Program-made: the position numbers and the translations under genes | The notes under the pieces: generated by a model | The model's database searches: none | Seen by the model: the letters and a program-made list of their open reading frames with translations, nothing else | Told to the model about the DNA's origin: nothing | In this document: piece after piece, positions 18,111-27,080 of the stretch | How the letters are laid out: every line of letters starts with the position of its first letter | Numbering within the stretch: position 1 is the stretch's first letter | DNA from: JAPPLB01 sp965218555 | Lineage (GTDB): Bacteria; Acidobacteriota; Terriglobia; Bryobacterales; UBA6623 | NCBI GenBank assembly: GCA_965218555.1 | Contig: OZ244625.1 | Location: 2,108,001 to 2,172,000, forward strand | DNA length: 64,000 bases | Direction of reading: 5' to 3'

Positions 18111-19024
18111 ATGAAACGACTGCCTACAGTACTGCTTGCACTGGTATCCTGCGCCATTCCAAGCATTGCGCAGGAGTTTGCCGAGTGACCGCTCTCCAAC
18201 GCGGATGTCATTGCCCTGAGCGCGGCTGGAATACCGCCGCAGGTCATCGTAGCGAAGATTGAGTCGTCCAAGACGGACTTCGACACTTCTGTCCAAACAT
18301 TGCTCGAGCTCTCCAAGGCGGGTCTCCATCCCGATGTGCTCACTGCCATGACCAGCGCGGGCAAGAAGCCGGCTGTCCAGGCTCCCCCTGCCCCGGCGGC
18401 TCCGGCGGCCGGAGTTGTGAAGGTCCAGCGTCAAGCGTCCGCAGCGGCGAACGTGGCGACGAACTTCCAGAGAACAGACTGCGAAGGACCGGGAATCTAT
18501 CTCAGGGAGGGCGCCAGCATCAAAATCCTGGAACCGACGACTATTTCGCAACAGCAATCCGGCGCCGGAGTTTTATCGAGACTGACGTACGGCATCAAGT
18601 CGGTCAAGGCGAAGGCCGCTATCCAAGGGGCGAGGGCGGGTGTGCGGATCGAAAACGCACAGCCCAAGTTCCTGTTCTGCTTCGAGGAGTCGCAGGCCGG
18701 CCTGTCCTATACAACCAAGGGAGCGGTGAATCCAAGCGAGTTCCCCCTGGTCAGCCTCTACGTGAACGAAAATAAGCGCCAACGATCTTTCGTGGGCGGA
18801 AAGATCAATCAATGGACTGGAGCTAAGGCCGGCGCGCCACCGGAGGAAATTCGAGATATCAAGTACAACCAGATCAAGCCCGGCATCTACGAGGCCGAGT
18901 CTGCGGAGGACTTGGCGCACGGAGAGTACGCCTTCTATTTCGCCGGAGAGACCTCGAGCGGATTCGCGGGGGCGTATGGGGCAGGTGCACGGCCGGGAAG
19001 CTGTTTCCTTTTGGCGTCGATTGA
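18111..19024 (+). pseudogene. Secreted protein gene broken by an in-frame TGA and a 3' frameshift
   Basis: ATG 18111 opens a normal signal peptide (MKRLPTVLLALVSCAIPSIA), but TGA at 18186-18188 interrupts the frame, which then continues PLSNADVIALSAAGIPPQVI, a repeat-like 'new element' motif that recurs as TLLELSKAGLHPDVLTAM. The middle is a beta-rich domain (residues up to DLAHGEYAFYFAGETSSG). At the end the frame must shift near 18985-19000 to give GKLFPFGVD and stop at 19022-19024, the expected short C-terminus. Two independent breaks argue for a pseudogene, though both could be assembly errors. The function is unknown. Confidence 0.6.
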
Positions 19025-19386
19025 TGGCAGGGTAATGCACGGCAGGGGGCGGGAGTTCGGGTACTTTCTGCCCGCGCTCGCGCGATCGGGGCTAACCTGC
19101 GCATCGCTGAGGCCCAGGACGACGAGTTCGAGCCCGCTGAGTTTCTACTGCAAGTTCTCCGAGAGCTTGCCGGGCTCGGTTCTTACAGCGGCCGGCAGCC
19201 AACGCATGCGCTGTTGCCGGGACTGCGGCGTTTGAGGGGCAAGGGCACGCTGCTTACGGTCCGGGAGAAGGCCGCCGCAGCGAGCCGCGATGCCCCCATA
19301 TCCTTGTGATAAAATGCGGCGCTACTTTCCTCCGTGCGCATCAGGGGCGTCAGCGGCTGTGGGCCGGCCGGTCATGGCAGCGTAAG
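19025..19386 (+). other. Intergenic stretch with an unrecognised open frame
   Basis: Between the broken secreted-protein gene and the oxygenase, one forward frame ending with TGA just before 19310 reads as plausible protein (…GANLRIAEAQDDEFEPAEF… then LLQVLRELAGLGSYSGRQ…). It has no clear start codon with a ribosome-binding site and no family I recognise. It may be the tail of a decayed gene. Confidence 0.3.
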
Positions 19387-20307
19387 GTGAGCGTAAATCC
19401 CGCCGTTTACACTTCCGCGGGAAATCTTCTCGAACACTTCAGGAGTGCCTGGCCGTTTCCGCATTTTGTGATCGACGGCTTTCTTGAACCAGAGTTCTGT
19501 CAAGAGGTCCTCGATGCCTTCCCGGCGTTCAGCGAAGAGCGGGCGCGCAACGAGTTCGGAGAGACGGGGGGCAAGGCTGTCTACGAGAATCTCCCCAAAA
19601 TCGCGCCCTGCTACGCCCGCTTGGACAAGGTTTTCCGAAGCCGGAAATTCTTGCAGTGGTTGAGCCAGACGACGGGGGTCCCCGAGTTGCTGTACGACCA
19701 GGACTATGTCGGAGGCGGGACACACGAGAACAAGGATGGTCAGGAGCTCGACCCGCACGTGGACTTCAATTACCATCCCAGACAACGCTGGCACAGGCGG
19801 CTGAATCTCATTCTTTTTCTGAACAAGCAATGGGACGACTCCTGGGGCGGGTCGCTGCAACTGCATCTCGACCCTTGGACGGATGCGTCGGCCGTAACCA
19901 TCCAGCCGATTTATAACCGCTGCATCGTGTTCGAGACGAGCGAGCGGTCTTGGCACGGCTTTCCAAAGATCCGATTGCCCGCCGATTGCCGGGAGTCCAC
20001 TCGTAAATCCGTGGCCGTCTATTTCTACACGAAGGAGCGTCCGAGCGAAGAAGTCGTGCCGGAGCATGGCACGTACTACGTTCCGCGGCGGCTGCCGGAT
20101 CATCTGCGAGCCGGCTATACGCTGACCGATGAGGATGTCGCTGAACTCCGCGATCTGGTGGCGCGGCGCGATTGGCAGATCCGCTACGAGCGGGAACACG
20201 AACGCGAATTGAGGACTGTGTTCGCCGCCATGATCGAGTCGCCGAGTTTTCGGATTGGCCGGGCGCTGACTTGGCCGCTGCGCAAGGTGCGGGATCTGTT
20301 GTCATAG
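19387..20307 (+). CDS. 2-oxoglutarate/Fe(II)-dependent oxygenase
   Basis: Non-haem iron dioxygenase of the prolyl-4-hydroxylase-like group. The iron and cosubstrate ligands are visible: His and Asp in LDPHVDFNYH, the distal His in ERSWHGFPK, and the 2OG-binding Arg in TRKSVAVYFY. The domain starts at FPHFVIDGFL, typical of 'proline hydroxylase-like' proteins in polysaccharide and glycosyltransferase neighbourhoods; the C-terminus is a charged helix ending in a short hydrophobic segment. Start GTG 19387 is preferred; GTG 19306 adds 27 residues with no family resemblance. The substrate is unknown. Confidence 0.8.
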   Translation: MSVNPAVYTSAGNLLEHFRSAWPFPHFVIDGFLEPEFCQEVLDAFPAFSEERARNEFGETGGKAVYENLPKIAPCYARLDKVFRSRKFLQWLSQTTGVPELLYDQDYVGGGTHENKDGQELDPHVDFNYHPRQRWHRRLNLILFLNKQWDDSWGGSLQLHLDPWTDASAVTIQPIYNRCIVFETSERSWHGFPKIRLPADCRESTRKSVAVYFYTKERPSEEVVPEHGTYYVPRRLPDHLRAGYTLTDEDVAELRDLVARRDWQIRYEREHERELRTVFAAMIESPSFRIGRALTWPLRKVRDLLS

Positions 20308-20320
20308 TTCCCCACCCGGT

Positions 20321-20340
20321 TGCGATGCATGTGCATCGCA
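20321..20340. repeat. Inverted repeat TGCGATGCA/TGCATCGCA
   Basis: Two 9-bp arms separated by TG lie 14 bp after the oxygenase stop. It could be a terminator stem or a dimeric operator; no T-run follows. Confidence 0.4.
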
Positions 20341-20439
20341 GGAGCTTCGCCCAGGCACCGCCGAGTGGGTCTACTCAATCGAGACCAAGCATCGATGGTA
20401 AGCTCGAAGTGAAATCCAAACGCGCCATGCCCCTCCCAT

Positions 20440-20467
20440 AGGCTGGAACCATTGCGGTTTCCAGCCT
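20440..20467 (+). terminator. Hairpin upstream of the ECF sigma gene
   Basis: AGGCTGGAA (20440-20448) pairs perfectly with TTCCAGCCT (20459-20467), with a C/G-containing loop and TTTC just after. It would end transcription from the oxygenase side before the sigma operon. Confidence 0.4.
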
Positions 20468-20541
20468 TTCGAGGCAGATTCTTCTTGCACGTTTGGCACA
20501 GTTGACCGTCCTAAAGTATCAGGAGGACCAAGATTGCGGGC

Positions 20542-21102
20542 ATGGCTCAAGGGGCAACCTCGGGCGTTATGGAAGCGGAACCCTTCGTTACGGTAGAGAC
20601 TTCCGTAGAAGTGTCCACCGATGCGGCGTTTATCGAGGCGCACATGCGCCGCGTGTTCCGCTTGGTCTATCGGGTCGTCGGCAATATCCCCGACGCCCAG
20701 GATCTCACCCAGGAGGCCTTCGTCAAAGCCCTTTCTCGCCGCTCGCAGCTGAAGGATCCAAAGAAAGCCGCACACTGGCTCGGGCGCATTGCTACGAACA
20801 CCGCACTGGATTTTGTCAGGAAGCGGAAGAGGGTCAGCTTTGAGGAATTGGACAAAGCGCCGGAAATTTCGACCGAGACGCCGGAGCAAGCCGTCTTACG
20901 GGGCGAGAAACGCTCCTACATCGAGGATGGGCTGCGACTGCTCTCCGAGCGCGAAAGGGCGGCGCTGGTTCTCCGGGATATTGAAGGTTTGCCGGCGGTG
21001 GAAGTGGCCCGGCAGTTGAATTGCTCGCCGGCGACGGTGCGCTCGCACATTGCGAATGCACGAGTCAAGTTCAGAAGATACGTCAGGGGGCGGAAGCGAT
21101 GA
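20542..21102 (+). CDS. ECF-type RNA polymerase sigma factor
   Basis: 186 residues with only sigma region 2 (AHMRRVFRLVYRVVGNIPDA then QDLTQEAFVKAL, and the -10-binding helix KAAHWLGRIATNTALDFVRK) and region 4 (LLSERERAALVLRDIEGLPA then VEVARQLNCSPATVRSHIAN). It should direct polymerase to a small regulon. An AGGAGG at 20521-20526 lies 15 bases before ATG 20542, a little far. Its stop overlaps the start of the anti-sigma gene as ATGA, so the two are translationally coupled. Confidence 0.92.
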   Translation: MAQGATSGVMEAEPFVTVETSVEVSTDAAFIEAHMRRVFRLVYRVVGNIPDAQDLTQEAFVKALSRRSQLKDPKKAAHWLGRIATNTALDFVRKRKRVSFEELDKAPEISTETPEQAVLRGEKRSYIEDGLRLLSERERAALVLRDIEGLPAVEVARQLNCSPATVRSHIANARVKFRRYVRGRKR

Positions 21103-22268
21103 GCCTGTTCTACGTCGGCCATCCGAGAGAAACCGACCTCGCCCTCTTCGCGGGCGGCGAGCTGGGTCCCCTTTCGCGCTGGCGCATTGAGAAGCACTTG
21201 CAGAGTTGCGAGCCGTGCCGAACGGCCGTCGCTGACTTCTTCCACTTGCAGGGAGACCTTGGGGAGTTGAGCGAACTGCCTTCGCCGGTGGACTGGGAAG
21301 GCATGTCACTGCGAATCCGCAAGGCCGTGGCTGCGGCTGGCGAAACCGAGTCCGGGCCCGCCCCGGGCGGCTTCTTCCCAAAGCCGCTGGCGTGGCAACT
21401 GGGTTTGGCCACCGCGGCGGCCTTTTGCGGCTTCATCGTCGTCCAGCAATTTCCCTTGCAGGTGGCTGAAGAGACGGTCATCACAGCGGCTAACGAACAG
21501 AACGCGGTTTCGAGCGAGGCCCGGAGGCCGGAAGGCGGCGAAGCGCTTCCGGCCGGCGGGTCCGCCGCTCCCAGCGAGTTCCTCAGCAGACCTTCGAGCC
21601 GGGACCAACAGCGGGAGAACCAGCCTCTCTCGGACGGTGATGCGGTCGTTCCGGCCCGGGTGGGGGAACGGGCTCAAAAGATCGTCCTGGAGGAAAAGCG
21701 CGCCACACTAGCCGCCAGCACTGTGGCTTCTCTCCCGGGAGATCGTGTGCGCGCCGCCGCGCCGCCGGAGGACGAGCCCGGCCGGCTTGCATCCGATGCG
21801 CGAGCCCATCAGAGCAGCCGAGTCGGCGAGGGCCGGGATGTCGTTTACGAAGACGTCGGGCGCCCCGCGAATATTCCGGCGCCCTCGGCTCCGACGAGAC
21901 AGCTCGGAGCCCAACGCAAAGACGGCGCGATGAACCTTGCGCTAGCTCGCCGGATCACGGGACCGGCGACGCTCCGCAAGGAACTCGATCAGCCCATTGG
22001 CGGGGAGGAAAAAGTCTCCGCGGACGAATTGCGAAGTGCAAAGGCAAGCTCTGCCCCGGCGGAGCGTCAGACATCTCCCCAGGAACTGGAGTCCGCACCG
22101 TTGGGTGCAACTCTTGACCTGCTGCCTGCCGCTGCGGGAGCTTCAATTGCGCCTCCCACCGACGGCTACGAGGTTGTCGTCGACGTCAAAACGGATGGCG
22201 GCGTCCGTTTTCGGACCGTCGATGCCGCCACAGGCCGCATTAAGATTATCGATGTCTATGCGCAATAA
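21099..22268 (+). CDS. Membrane anti-sigma factor with zinc-finger-like motif
   Basis: 389-residue partner of the upstream sigma factor. ATG 21099 forms an ATGA overlap with the sigma stop. The cytoplasmic N-terminus has the anti-sigma zinc motif (KHLQSCEPCRTAV: His, then CxxC, about residues 27-35). One transmembrane helix follows near residues 100-120 (LGLATAAAFCGFIVVQQF), then a long, low-complexity periplasmic domain of ~270 residues that is unlike known sensor domains and ends in a compact segment (GYEVVVDVKTDGGVRFRTVD). It would hold the sigma factor at the membrane until a signal arrives. Confidence 0.85.
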   Translation: MSLFYVGHPRETDLALFAGGELGPLSRWRIEKHLQSCEPCRTAVADFFHLQGDLGELSELPSPVDWEGMSLRIRKAVAAAGETESGPAPGGFFPKPLAWQLGLATAAAFCGFIVVQQFPLQVAEETVITAANEQNAVSSEARRPEGGEALPAGGSAAPSEFLSRPSSRDQQRENQPLSDGDAVVPARVGERAQKIVLEEKRATLAASTVASLPGDRVRAAAPPEDEPGRLASDARAHQSSRVGEGRDVVYEDVGRPANIPAPSAPTRQLGAQRKDGAMNLALARRITGPATLRKELDQPIGGEEKVSADELRSAKASSAPAERQTSPQELESAPLGATLDLLPAAAGASIAPPTDGYEVVVDVKTDGGVRFRTVDAATGRIKIIDVYAQ

Positions 22269-23469
22269 AGCTACGGCCGGCCTGCTCGGGCTCGCACTGC
22301 CGGCGGCGTTCGCCGTCTACGCCCTGACGATGTGCCGTGCCGTCCAAGCCCAGAGCGTGGGAGGACCGGCGACGCTGTGGCAAGACCCTGCCCAAGCCGT
22401 TCACGTCGCGATAGCGCCCGACATCCCGTTGTCGCTCGTCTCGAAGGATCTGAGCAGCACCAGGGTTCAGATCATGGGCGCCATCATGGTGGTCAACCTG
22501 AAATGCCGTCTTGAAGTCCGCAACGAGAGCACGACTTACTTGCGAGGCGTCGTGATGGGTGTCGTTTCGGCCGAGCATTCACCCGGCGGCAAGGCTTCCG
22601 TGGCCCTGCCCAGTCTCAATATCGCGCCCGACGATACGACGGAATTGAACGTCGATTTGAAGCTCGTGCGACCTTTTCCGCCGAACACGGATCACGCCGT
22701 TAACCTGGACATCGATGGCGCGCTGTTCACCAATCTGGTGTTCCGGGGGCCGAACGAGTTCGATTCGCGACGCAAGCTGGTGGTCTGGGAGAAAGAGGCG
22801 GAGCGTGACCGCAAGCATTTCAAGTCGCTGTTCGCTTCCGGGGGGCGGGAGCAGCTTGCCACCGCCATGCAGGCCAGCGTTCAGCGGCAGCAGCAACGGC
22901 CCCGCCTGCGGGCCGAGCTGGAACAGCAGTTGCGCAAGCTCATCATCCCGCCGCAGCCATTTGTCCGGCGCGAACGGCGCATCAAGGTCTCCCGTCATCA
23001 TTTCCCCGAGTCACCGTTGGAGATCGTGTCAGGCAGCGCTCTGGTGGAAGGCTCGCGCGTGCGCTCGCCGGAAATCACCGTCAAGAACCGCTCTCAGAAG
23101 CCGGTGCGTTGGTACGAGCTCGGATGGCTTGTCAGCGACGGCGACGGAGTCCGCTATACCGCCGGGCTCATGCCCGCGCCGAAAGGACGGTCGCGGCTCG
23201 CGCCGGGGGCCGAGTCCTCGACGCAATCGGATCGCAGTTTCGTGTTGAATCGCGGCGCCGCCGCCGGCGGACTCTCCATCAACCGCATGAGCGGCTACGT
23301 CCGTAATGTCGAGTTCGAGGATGGAGTCGTTTGGATCCCGACGCGGAACGACCTCGAAGCCTCGTTGCTGGACCGAGCCACGCCGGTGTCTGTCGAGGAA
23401 CAACGGCTGACCCGGCTCTACGGGAGCCAAGGCGTCGAAGGCGTCATCGCCGAGTTAGCCCAATTCTGA
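22258..23469 (+). CDS. Secreted protein of unknown function in the sigma operon
   Basis: 403 residues from ATG 22258 (ATG 22252 also possible), overlapping the anti-sigma gene by 11 bp. A signal peptide (LLGLALPAAFAVYALTMCRA…QAQS) leads to two beta-rich parts: residues ~55-165 (VQIMGAIMVVNLKCRLEVRN, LRGVVMGVVSAEHSPGG) and ~250-370 (VEGSRVRSPEITVKNRSQKP, VRWYELGWLVSDGDGV), linked by a charged Gln/Arg helix. The repeated 'sequence of contrasts' suggests two immunoglobulin-like domains. I do not recognise the family. Overlap with the anti-sigma gene suggests it works in the same signalling or envelope response. Confidence 0.75.
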   Translation: MRNKATAGLLGLALPAAFAVYALTMCRAVQAQSVGGPATLWQDPAQAVHVAIAPDIPLSLVSKDLSSTRVQIMGAIMVVNLKCRLEVRNESTTYLRGVVMGVVSAEHSPGGKASVALPSLNIAPDDTTELNVDLKLVRPFPPNTDHAVNLDIDGALFTNLVFRGPNEFDSRRKLVVWEKEAERDRKHFKSLFASGGREQLATAMQASVQRQQQRPRLRAELEQQLRKLIIPPQPFVRRERRIKVSRHHFPESPLEIVSGSALVEGSRVRSPEITVKNRSQKPVRWYELGWLVSDGDGVRYTAGLMPAPKGRSRLAPGAESSTQSDRSFVLNRGAAAGGLSINRMSGYVRNVEFEDGVVWIPTRNDLEASLLDRATPVSVEEQRLTRLYGSQGVEGVIAELAQF

Positions 23470-23620
23470 GAACCAACGCCGACGCCTTCAGCGGCGTAGA
23501 AACTCGTTCCACATCGTTCGAATGAACCACGCGCCGAGCAACGCGCCGTGCGTGGGTACGGCAAGTCATACTTATCGCGCTCGACGATGATCTCGTCGGG
23601 GCAGATGCCGCCTAAACGGC
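23470..23620 (-). pseudogene. Possible small frameshifted remnant downstream of mutS2
   Basis: On the minus strand one frame reads GGICPDEIIVERDKYDLPYP and, after a one-base shift near 23550, the next reads HGALLGAWFIRTMWNEFLRR and stops. Joined, they look like one small protein tail with an amphipathic end, but I cannot name the family and there is no clear start codon. Confidence 0.3.
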
Positions 23621-26056
23621 TTAGAGCCGGATTTCGACGATGGTCGCGCCGGCGCCGCCTTCCGATTGTTCAGCCTGGTAGTAGCGCTCGACATGGGGAT
23701 GAGAGGCAAACATGCGCCAGAGAGCGTTGCGCAAGGTATTCATTCCATGGCCGTGAATGACGCGGACCCGCGCTACGTGGGCCACGACCGCGTCGTCGAG
23801 GAACTTATCCACTCTGGCGCGCGCATCTTCGCGGGTCTCCCCGATCACCTTGATTTCCGACAACGATTTTTTTAGCTTCTCTGCCGGCTGGAATGTGATT
23901 CCTCGCGCCAATCGGAGCGCCGGCGGCGGGGCTTCGTCGAGGATTTCGCTGATTTCGTTGCGCCCCACTTTCAACCTGAGCTGTCCGACTTGCACTTCCC
24001 AGCGACCAGGCGAGAGTTCCTGGACGACTTTGCTGGTCGTGCCGAAGCTGTTGAGCCGGACAATGGTTCCCGCCGGAATCGGTTCGTCGGGCGGAAGCTC
24101 GCGGACGGGCTCCGGCTCGTCCGCGCCTCCACCGACTTGCTCTTGGAGGTTCGAGCGAAGTTGGCTCCGCTTTTTAGAGAGTTGCCGCCGCATCTCCAAT
24201 CCGATCCGACGATTCTCTCTTGAGTCATCGAGCTTCTGAATGGCGGACCGCATCGCGGTTTCGAATTGCTTGATGCACTCATCGGCGCGCCGCTGCATCT
24301 TGGCGGCCTTGGCGGCATACTCGCCCTCGAGCCGGCGCCGGCAGCGGCGGCTTTCTTCTTCCCGGGCCTCATCCTTCTTTTTTAGTTCCGCTCGCGCCGC
24401 CTCAAGTTCGGCAACCTTTTCGTGCAGCCGACGCAAGAAATCGGCCGTCTCCCCGGCATGTTCGCCCAGGGCCTGCCGAGCGCGCTTGATCACTTCTTCG
24501 GGAACACCGAGACGTTCGGCCATGGCGAGGCCGGCGGAACGGCCCGGTATGCCGACGGTAAGGACGTAGTTGGGCGCCAGGGTGAGTTCGTCGAAACCGA
24601 CGGCGGCGTTCTCAACGCCATCGCGGTTGGAAGCGTATGCCTTCAGCTCCGGCAGATGGGTAGATACGGCCGTGAAAGAGTTCCGCAGCAGGAAGTGATC
24701 CACGACCGCGACACCGAAAGCTCCTCCTTCGGCAGGGTCGGTGGCGGCGCCGAGTTCATCGATCAGAACCAGTGATCGATCGTCGGCCTCGCGCATCATG
24801 AACTTGAGCTGTTCGACATGGGCCGAGAAGGTGCTGAGACTTTCGGTGATCGATTGGGAATCGCCGATGTTCGCCAGCACATGATGGAACCAGGGAAGTT
24901 CGGCTTCCTCGGCGGGCACGGGGATGCCGGCCTGACTCATCAGCGTGAGCAGGCCGATCGTCTTGAGGATGACGGTCTTGCCGCCGGCGTTGGGTCCGCT
25001 GACCAGAAGCACCCTGCGCCGCTCTTCCACGGTGAGAGAGAACGGCAGGACGCGGCGGCCTTCCCGTTTCAGGACATCCTCCAGGAGAGGATGTCGGGCC
25101 TGACGCAGCTTGAGGCGGCTTGCGCGATTACCGGCAAAGGTTGCGGTCGTGCAACGAAACTCCATCCCAAAGCGAGCTTTGGCAAAGATGATCTCGAGAG
25201 CGGCCATGGTATGCAGCGCCCCGGAGATCTCCGGTTGTTCCATCCGCAGGCGGTCGGTCATCTCGCGCAGGATGCGCAGGATCTCGCGTTGCTCTTCTTC
25301 GAGAAGCTCCACGATGCGGTTGTTGAGTTCGATGGATTCGACCGGCTCGATGAAGGCTGTTTGGCCGGTAGAGCTGGAGCCGTGGATTACCCCTTCGACG
25401 CGGCGCTTCCATGTCGATTTCACGGGCACAACGAGGCGCCCGTTGCGGATGGTGACGTAGTCTTCCTGCAGGACGCCTTCTTCGTAGTGATGACGGACAA
25501 ACTCCTCGAGGGTCTTCTGAATCAGATTGCGTTGTAGCTCGATCTGCCGGCGAATGCGGGAGAGTTGCGGGCTCGCTTCGTCGAGCAGCTCACCGTTCGG
25601 GCGGAGCTTGCCGGAAAGGTCGCCGCGCAGCCGACTGAAATCGGCGAGACGGCCGGCGTGCTCGGTGAGACGTCGATAGCGGCCGCTTTCGCGTCCGAGT
25701 CGCTGACGGGCATCGTCGGCGCGTTCGAGCAGTTCCAGGAGATTGTATATCTCGATCCCCTCGAGAACGGAGCATTCCACACCCAACTTGTCGATAGCCG
25801 GGCGGAGGTCGCGCAGACCTTGGAAACGTGGGGGCAGTGTACGTCTATCGTCGTCGTCCGCTCCTTGCGCGCGGACGCAGACTTCCATGGCCTCGCCGGT
25901 TTCCGCCAACGAAGTTTCGGCTTCCGAGCGATTTTCATGAAGAGGGTTCTCACGCAGCAATCCGAGACGCCACTCGCCCAGGGGGCTCACGACGTAGCGC
26001 CCGACAACGTCCAGCAAAGCGGGCAGTTCGAGGGCTTCCAGGGCGCTCCGCGACAT
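23621..26056 (-). CDS. mutS2: Endonuclease MutS2 with Smr domain
   Basis: 811-residue MutS-family ATPase that in other bacteria suppresses homologous recombination and rescues stalled ribosomes. The clamp/lever region leads to the ATPase with Walker A SGPNAGGKT (about residue 345) and Walker B SLVLIDELGAATDP, then a long coiled coil (AARAELKKKDEAREEESRRC), a KOW-like segment (PAGTIVRLNSFGTTSKVV) and a C-terminal Smr nuclease domain with VIHGHGMNTLRNALW. All expected parts are present. It follows the Nudix gene by 9 bp and forms an operon with it. Confidence 0.94.
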   Translation of the reverse strand: MSRSALEALELPALLDVVGRYVVSPLGEWRLGLLRENPLHENRSEAETSLAETGEAMEVCVRAQGADDDDRRTLPPRFQGLRDLRPAIDKLGVECSVLEGIEIYNLLELLERADDARQRLGRESGRYRRLTEHAGRLADFSRLRGDLSGKLRPNGELLDEASPQLSRIRRQIELQRNLIQKTLEEFVRHHYEEGVLQEDYVTIRNGRLVVPVKSTWKRRVEGVIHGSSSTGQTAFIEPVESIELNNRIVELLEEEQREILRILREMTDRLRMEQPEISGALHTMAALEIIFAKARFGMEFRCTTATFAGNRASRLKLRQARHPLLEDVLKREGRRVLPFSLTVEERRRVLLVSGPNAGGKTVILKTIGLLTLMSQAGIPVPAEEAELPWFHHVLANIGDSQSITESLSTFSAHVEQLKFMMREADDRSLVLIDELGAATDPAEGGAFGVAVVDHFLLRNSFTAVSTHLPELKAYASNRDGVENAAVGFDELTLAPNYVLTVGIPGRSAGLAMAERLGVPEEVIKRARQALGEHAGETADFLRRLHEKVAELEAARAELKKKDEAREEESRRCRRRLEGEYAAKAAKMQRRADECIKQFETAMRSAIQKLDDSRENRRIGLEMRRQLSKKRSQLRSNLQEQVGGGADEPEPVRELPPDEPIPAGTIVRLNSFGTTSKVVQELSPGRWEVQVGQLRLKVGRNEISEILDEAPPPALRLARGITFQPAEKLKKSLSEIKVIGETREDARARVDKFLDDAVVAHVARVRVIHGHGMNTLRNALWRMFASHPHVERYYQAEQSEGGAGATIVEIRL

Positions 26057-26065
26057 AGTGACCTA

Positions 26066-26506
26066 CTACGACAATGCGCTGTTCCGCCTCCGGAAGGCTT
26101 TCTCGATTACGGGCGGTGTTCCTGCGGTGATGACGATGTTTTGCAATTCTTCTAGCGTGACCCAGCGGGCGTCATCCGCGTCGTCCGCGGCCTGCAACGA
26201 ACCGCCCGTGGGCCGGCAGAGGTAATCGATCAACACGTAGTGATAGCGGACGACGCCTCGCTCATCCGGCGTGATGCGCTCGAAGACTTCGACAATCGGG
26301 CCGACTTCCACTTCCAGACCGACTTCTTCGCGAATCTCTCGCCGGATGCCCTCTTCGAGGCGTTCCCCCAGTTCCAATGCGCCGCCCGGAAGCGACCAGA
26401 CGCCCTTAAGGGGTTCCTTGCCACGCCGTACGAGGAGCACACAGTCGTCCTGCAAGATGACAGCGCCCACTCCGACGATGGGTTGCGAGGGGTACTCGCG
26501 GGACAT
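26066..26506 (-). CDS. Nudix hydrolase
   Basis: 146-residue pyrophosphohydrolase. The 23-residue Nudix box is complete: G-A-L-E-L-G-E-R-L-E-E-G then REIREEVGLE, matching GX5EX7REUXEEXGU. Start ATG 26506 is set by GAGAGG just upstream; a longer frame to 26623 adds a low-quality leader. The N-terminal VGVGAVILQDDCVLLVRRGK and LKGVWSLPGG resemble ADP-ribose pyrophosphatase/NUDT-like enzymes. Substrate unknown. It is the first gene of a pair with mutS2. Confidence 0.88.
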   Translation of the reverse strand: MSREYPSQPIVGVGAVILQDDCVLLVRRGKEPLKGVWSLPGGALELGERLEEGIRREIREEVGLEVEVGPIVEVFERITPDERGVVRYHYVLIDYLCRPTGGSLQAADDADDARWVTLEELQNIVITAGTPPVIEKAFRRRNSALS

Positions 26507-26626
26507 AACCTCTCTTCGATTGCAACACAGGGCCGCGTGGCCAGACAAGGGCTGCTCTGGCAGGCCGGGCCGCGTTGATGTAAGAATCATATAGTTGTAG
26601 TCGGCTCCCACTTCGGAGTGCATTGC

Positions 26627-26989
26627 ATGCGCCGTGCATTCACAGTCCTGATTATCGCTATTGTGGCGGTCTCCGTCTCGACGGCATCGCCGAAGAAGAG
26701 GCGCAAGAGCGAACCACTCGGCCTGATCAGCGGGACGGTTTTCCAGAGCACAGGCTTCTCGTTGCCCGGAGCGAAGGTTTCTGCGGTGAGCAAGCGGAAC
26801 CCGAAGGTCAAGACGGACACCGTCACAGGGCGCCGCGGGGAGTTTGCCCTCCGCGTGCCCGCCGGTCAGGTAGCTTACATCGTGACCGCGGAAGCGAAGG
26901 GATTCGAGTCACAGCAGAGGACAGCAGATGTCTACGAAGGGACGAAGACGACGGTTACCTTCCAACTAAAGGCGGTGGAGGGCAAGTAG
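26627..26989 (+). CDS. Small secreted carboxypeptidase-regulatory-like protein
   Basis: 120 residues. ATG 26627 follows GGAG by 8-9 bases and opens a signal peptide (RRAFTVLIIAIVAVSVSTAS). The mature part is one Ig-like carboxypeptidase regulatory fold: GLISGTVFQSTGFSLPGAKV, then the GRRGEFALRVPAG turn and a final GTKTTVTFQLK strand. It is probably an exported, surface-binding or structural module. The next gene encodes a protein of the same kind, so the two form a tandem pair. Confidence 0.72.
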   Translation: MRRAFTVLIIAIVAVSVSTASPKKRRKSEPLGLISGTVFQSTGFSLPGAKVSAVSKRNPKVKTDTVTGRRGEFALRVPAGQVAYIVTAEAKGFESQQRTADVYEGTKTTVTFQLKAVEGK

Positions 26990-27080
26990 CGTCCGCAGGA
27001 ACCGAATGAGCGGTGAAAACATTGTGCATAACGCAGATACACCTGGGGGAGTACGCCGCTTCTCCGGTGAAGGAGTAACG

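Noticed and set aside
18186..18188. TGA as a selenocysteine or tryptophan codon
   Set aside because: No SECIS-like hairpin is evident directly after it, and other genes in the window end with TGA normally; a second break at the 3' end favours decay or error.
20485..20520. Sigma-54-like or housekeeping promoter before the ECF sigma gene (TTGGCAC present)
   Set aside because: TTGGCAC lacks a TTGC element at the required five-base spacing, and no -35/-10 pair with normal spacing was found.
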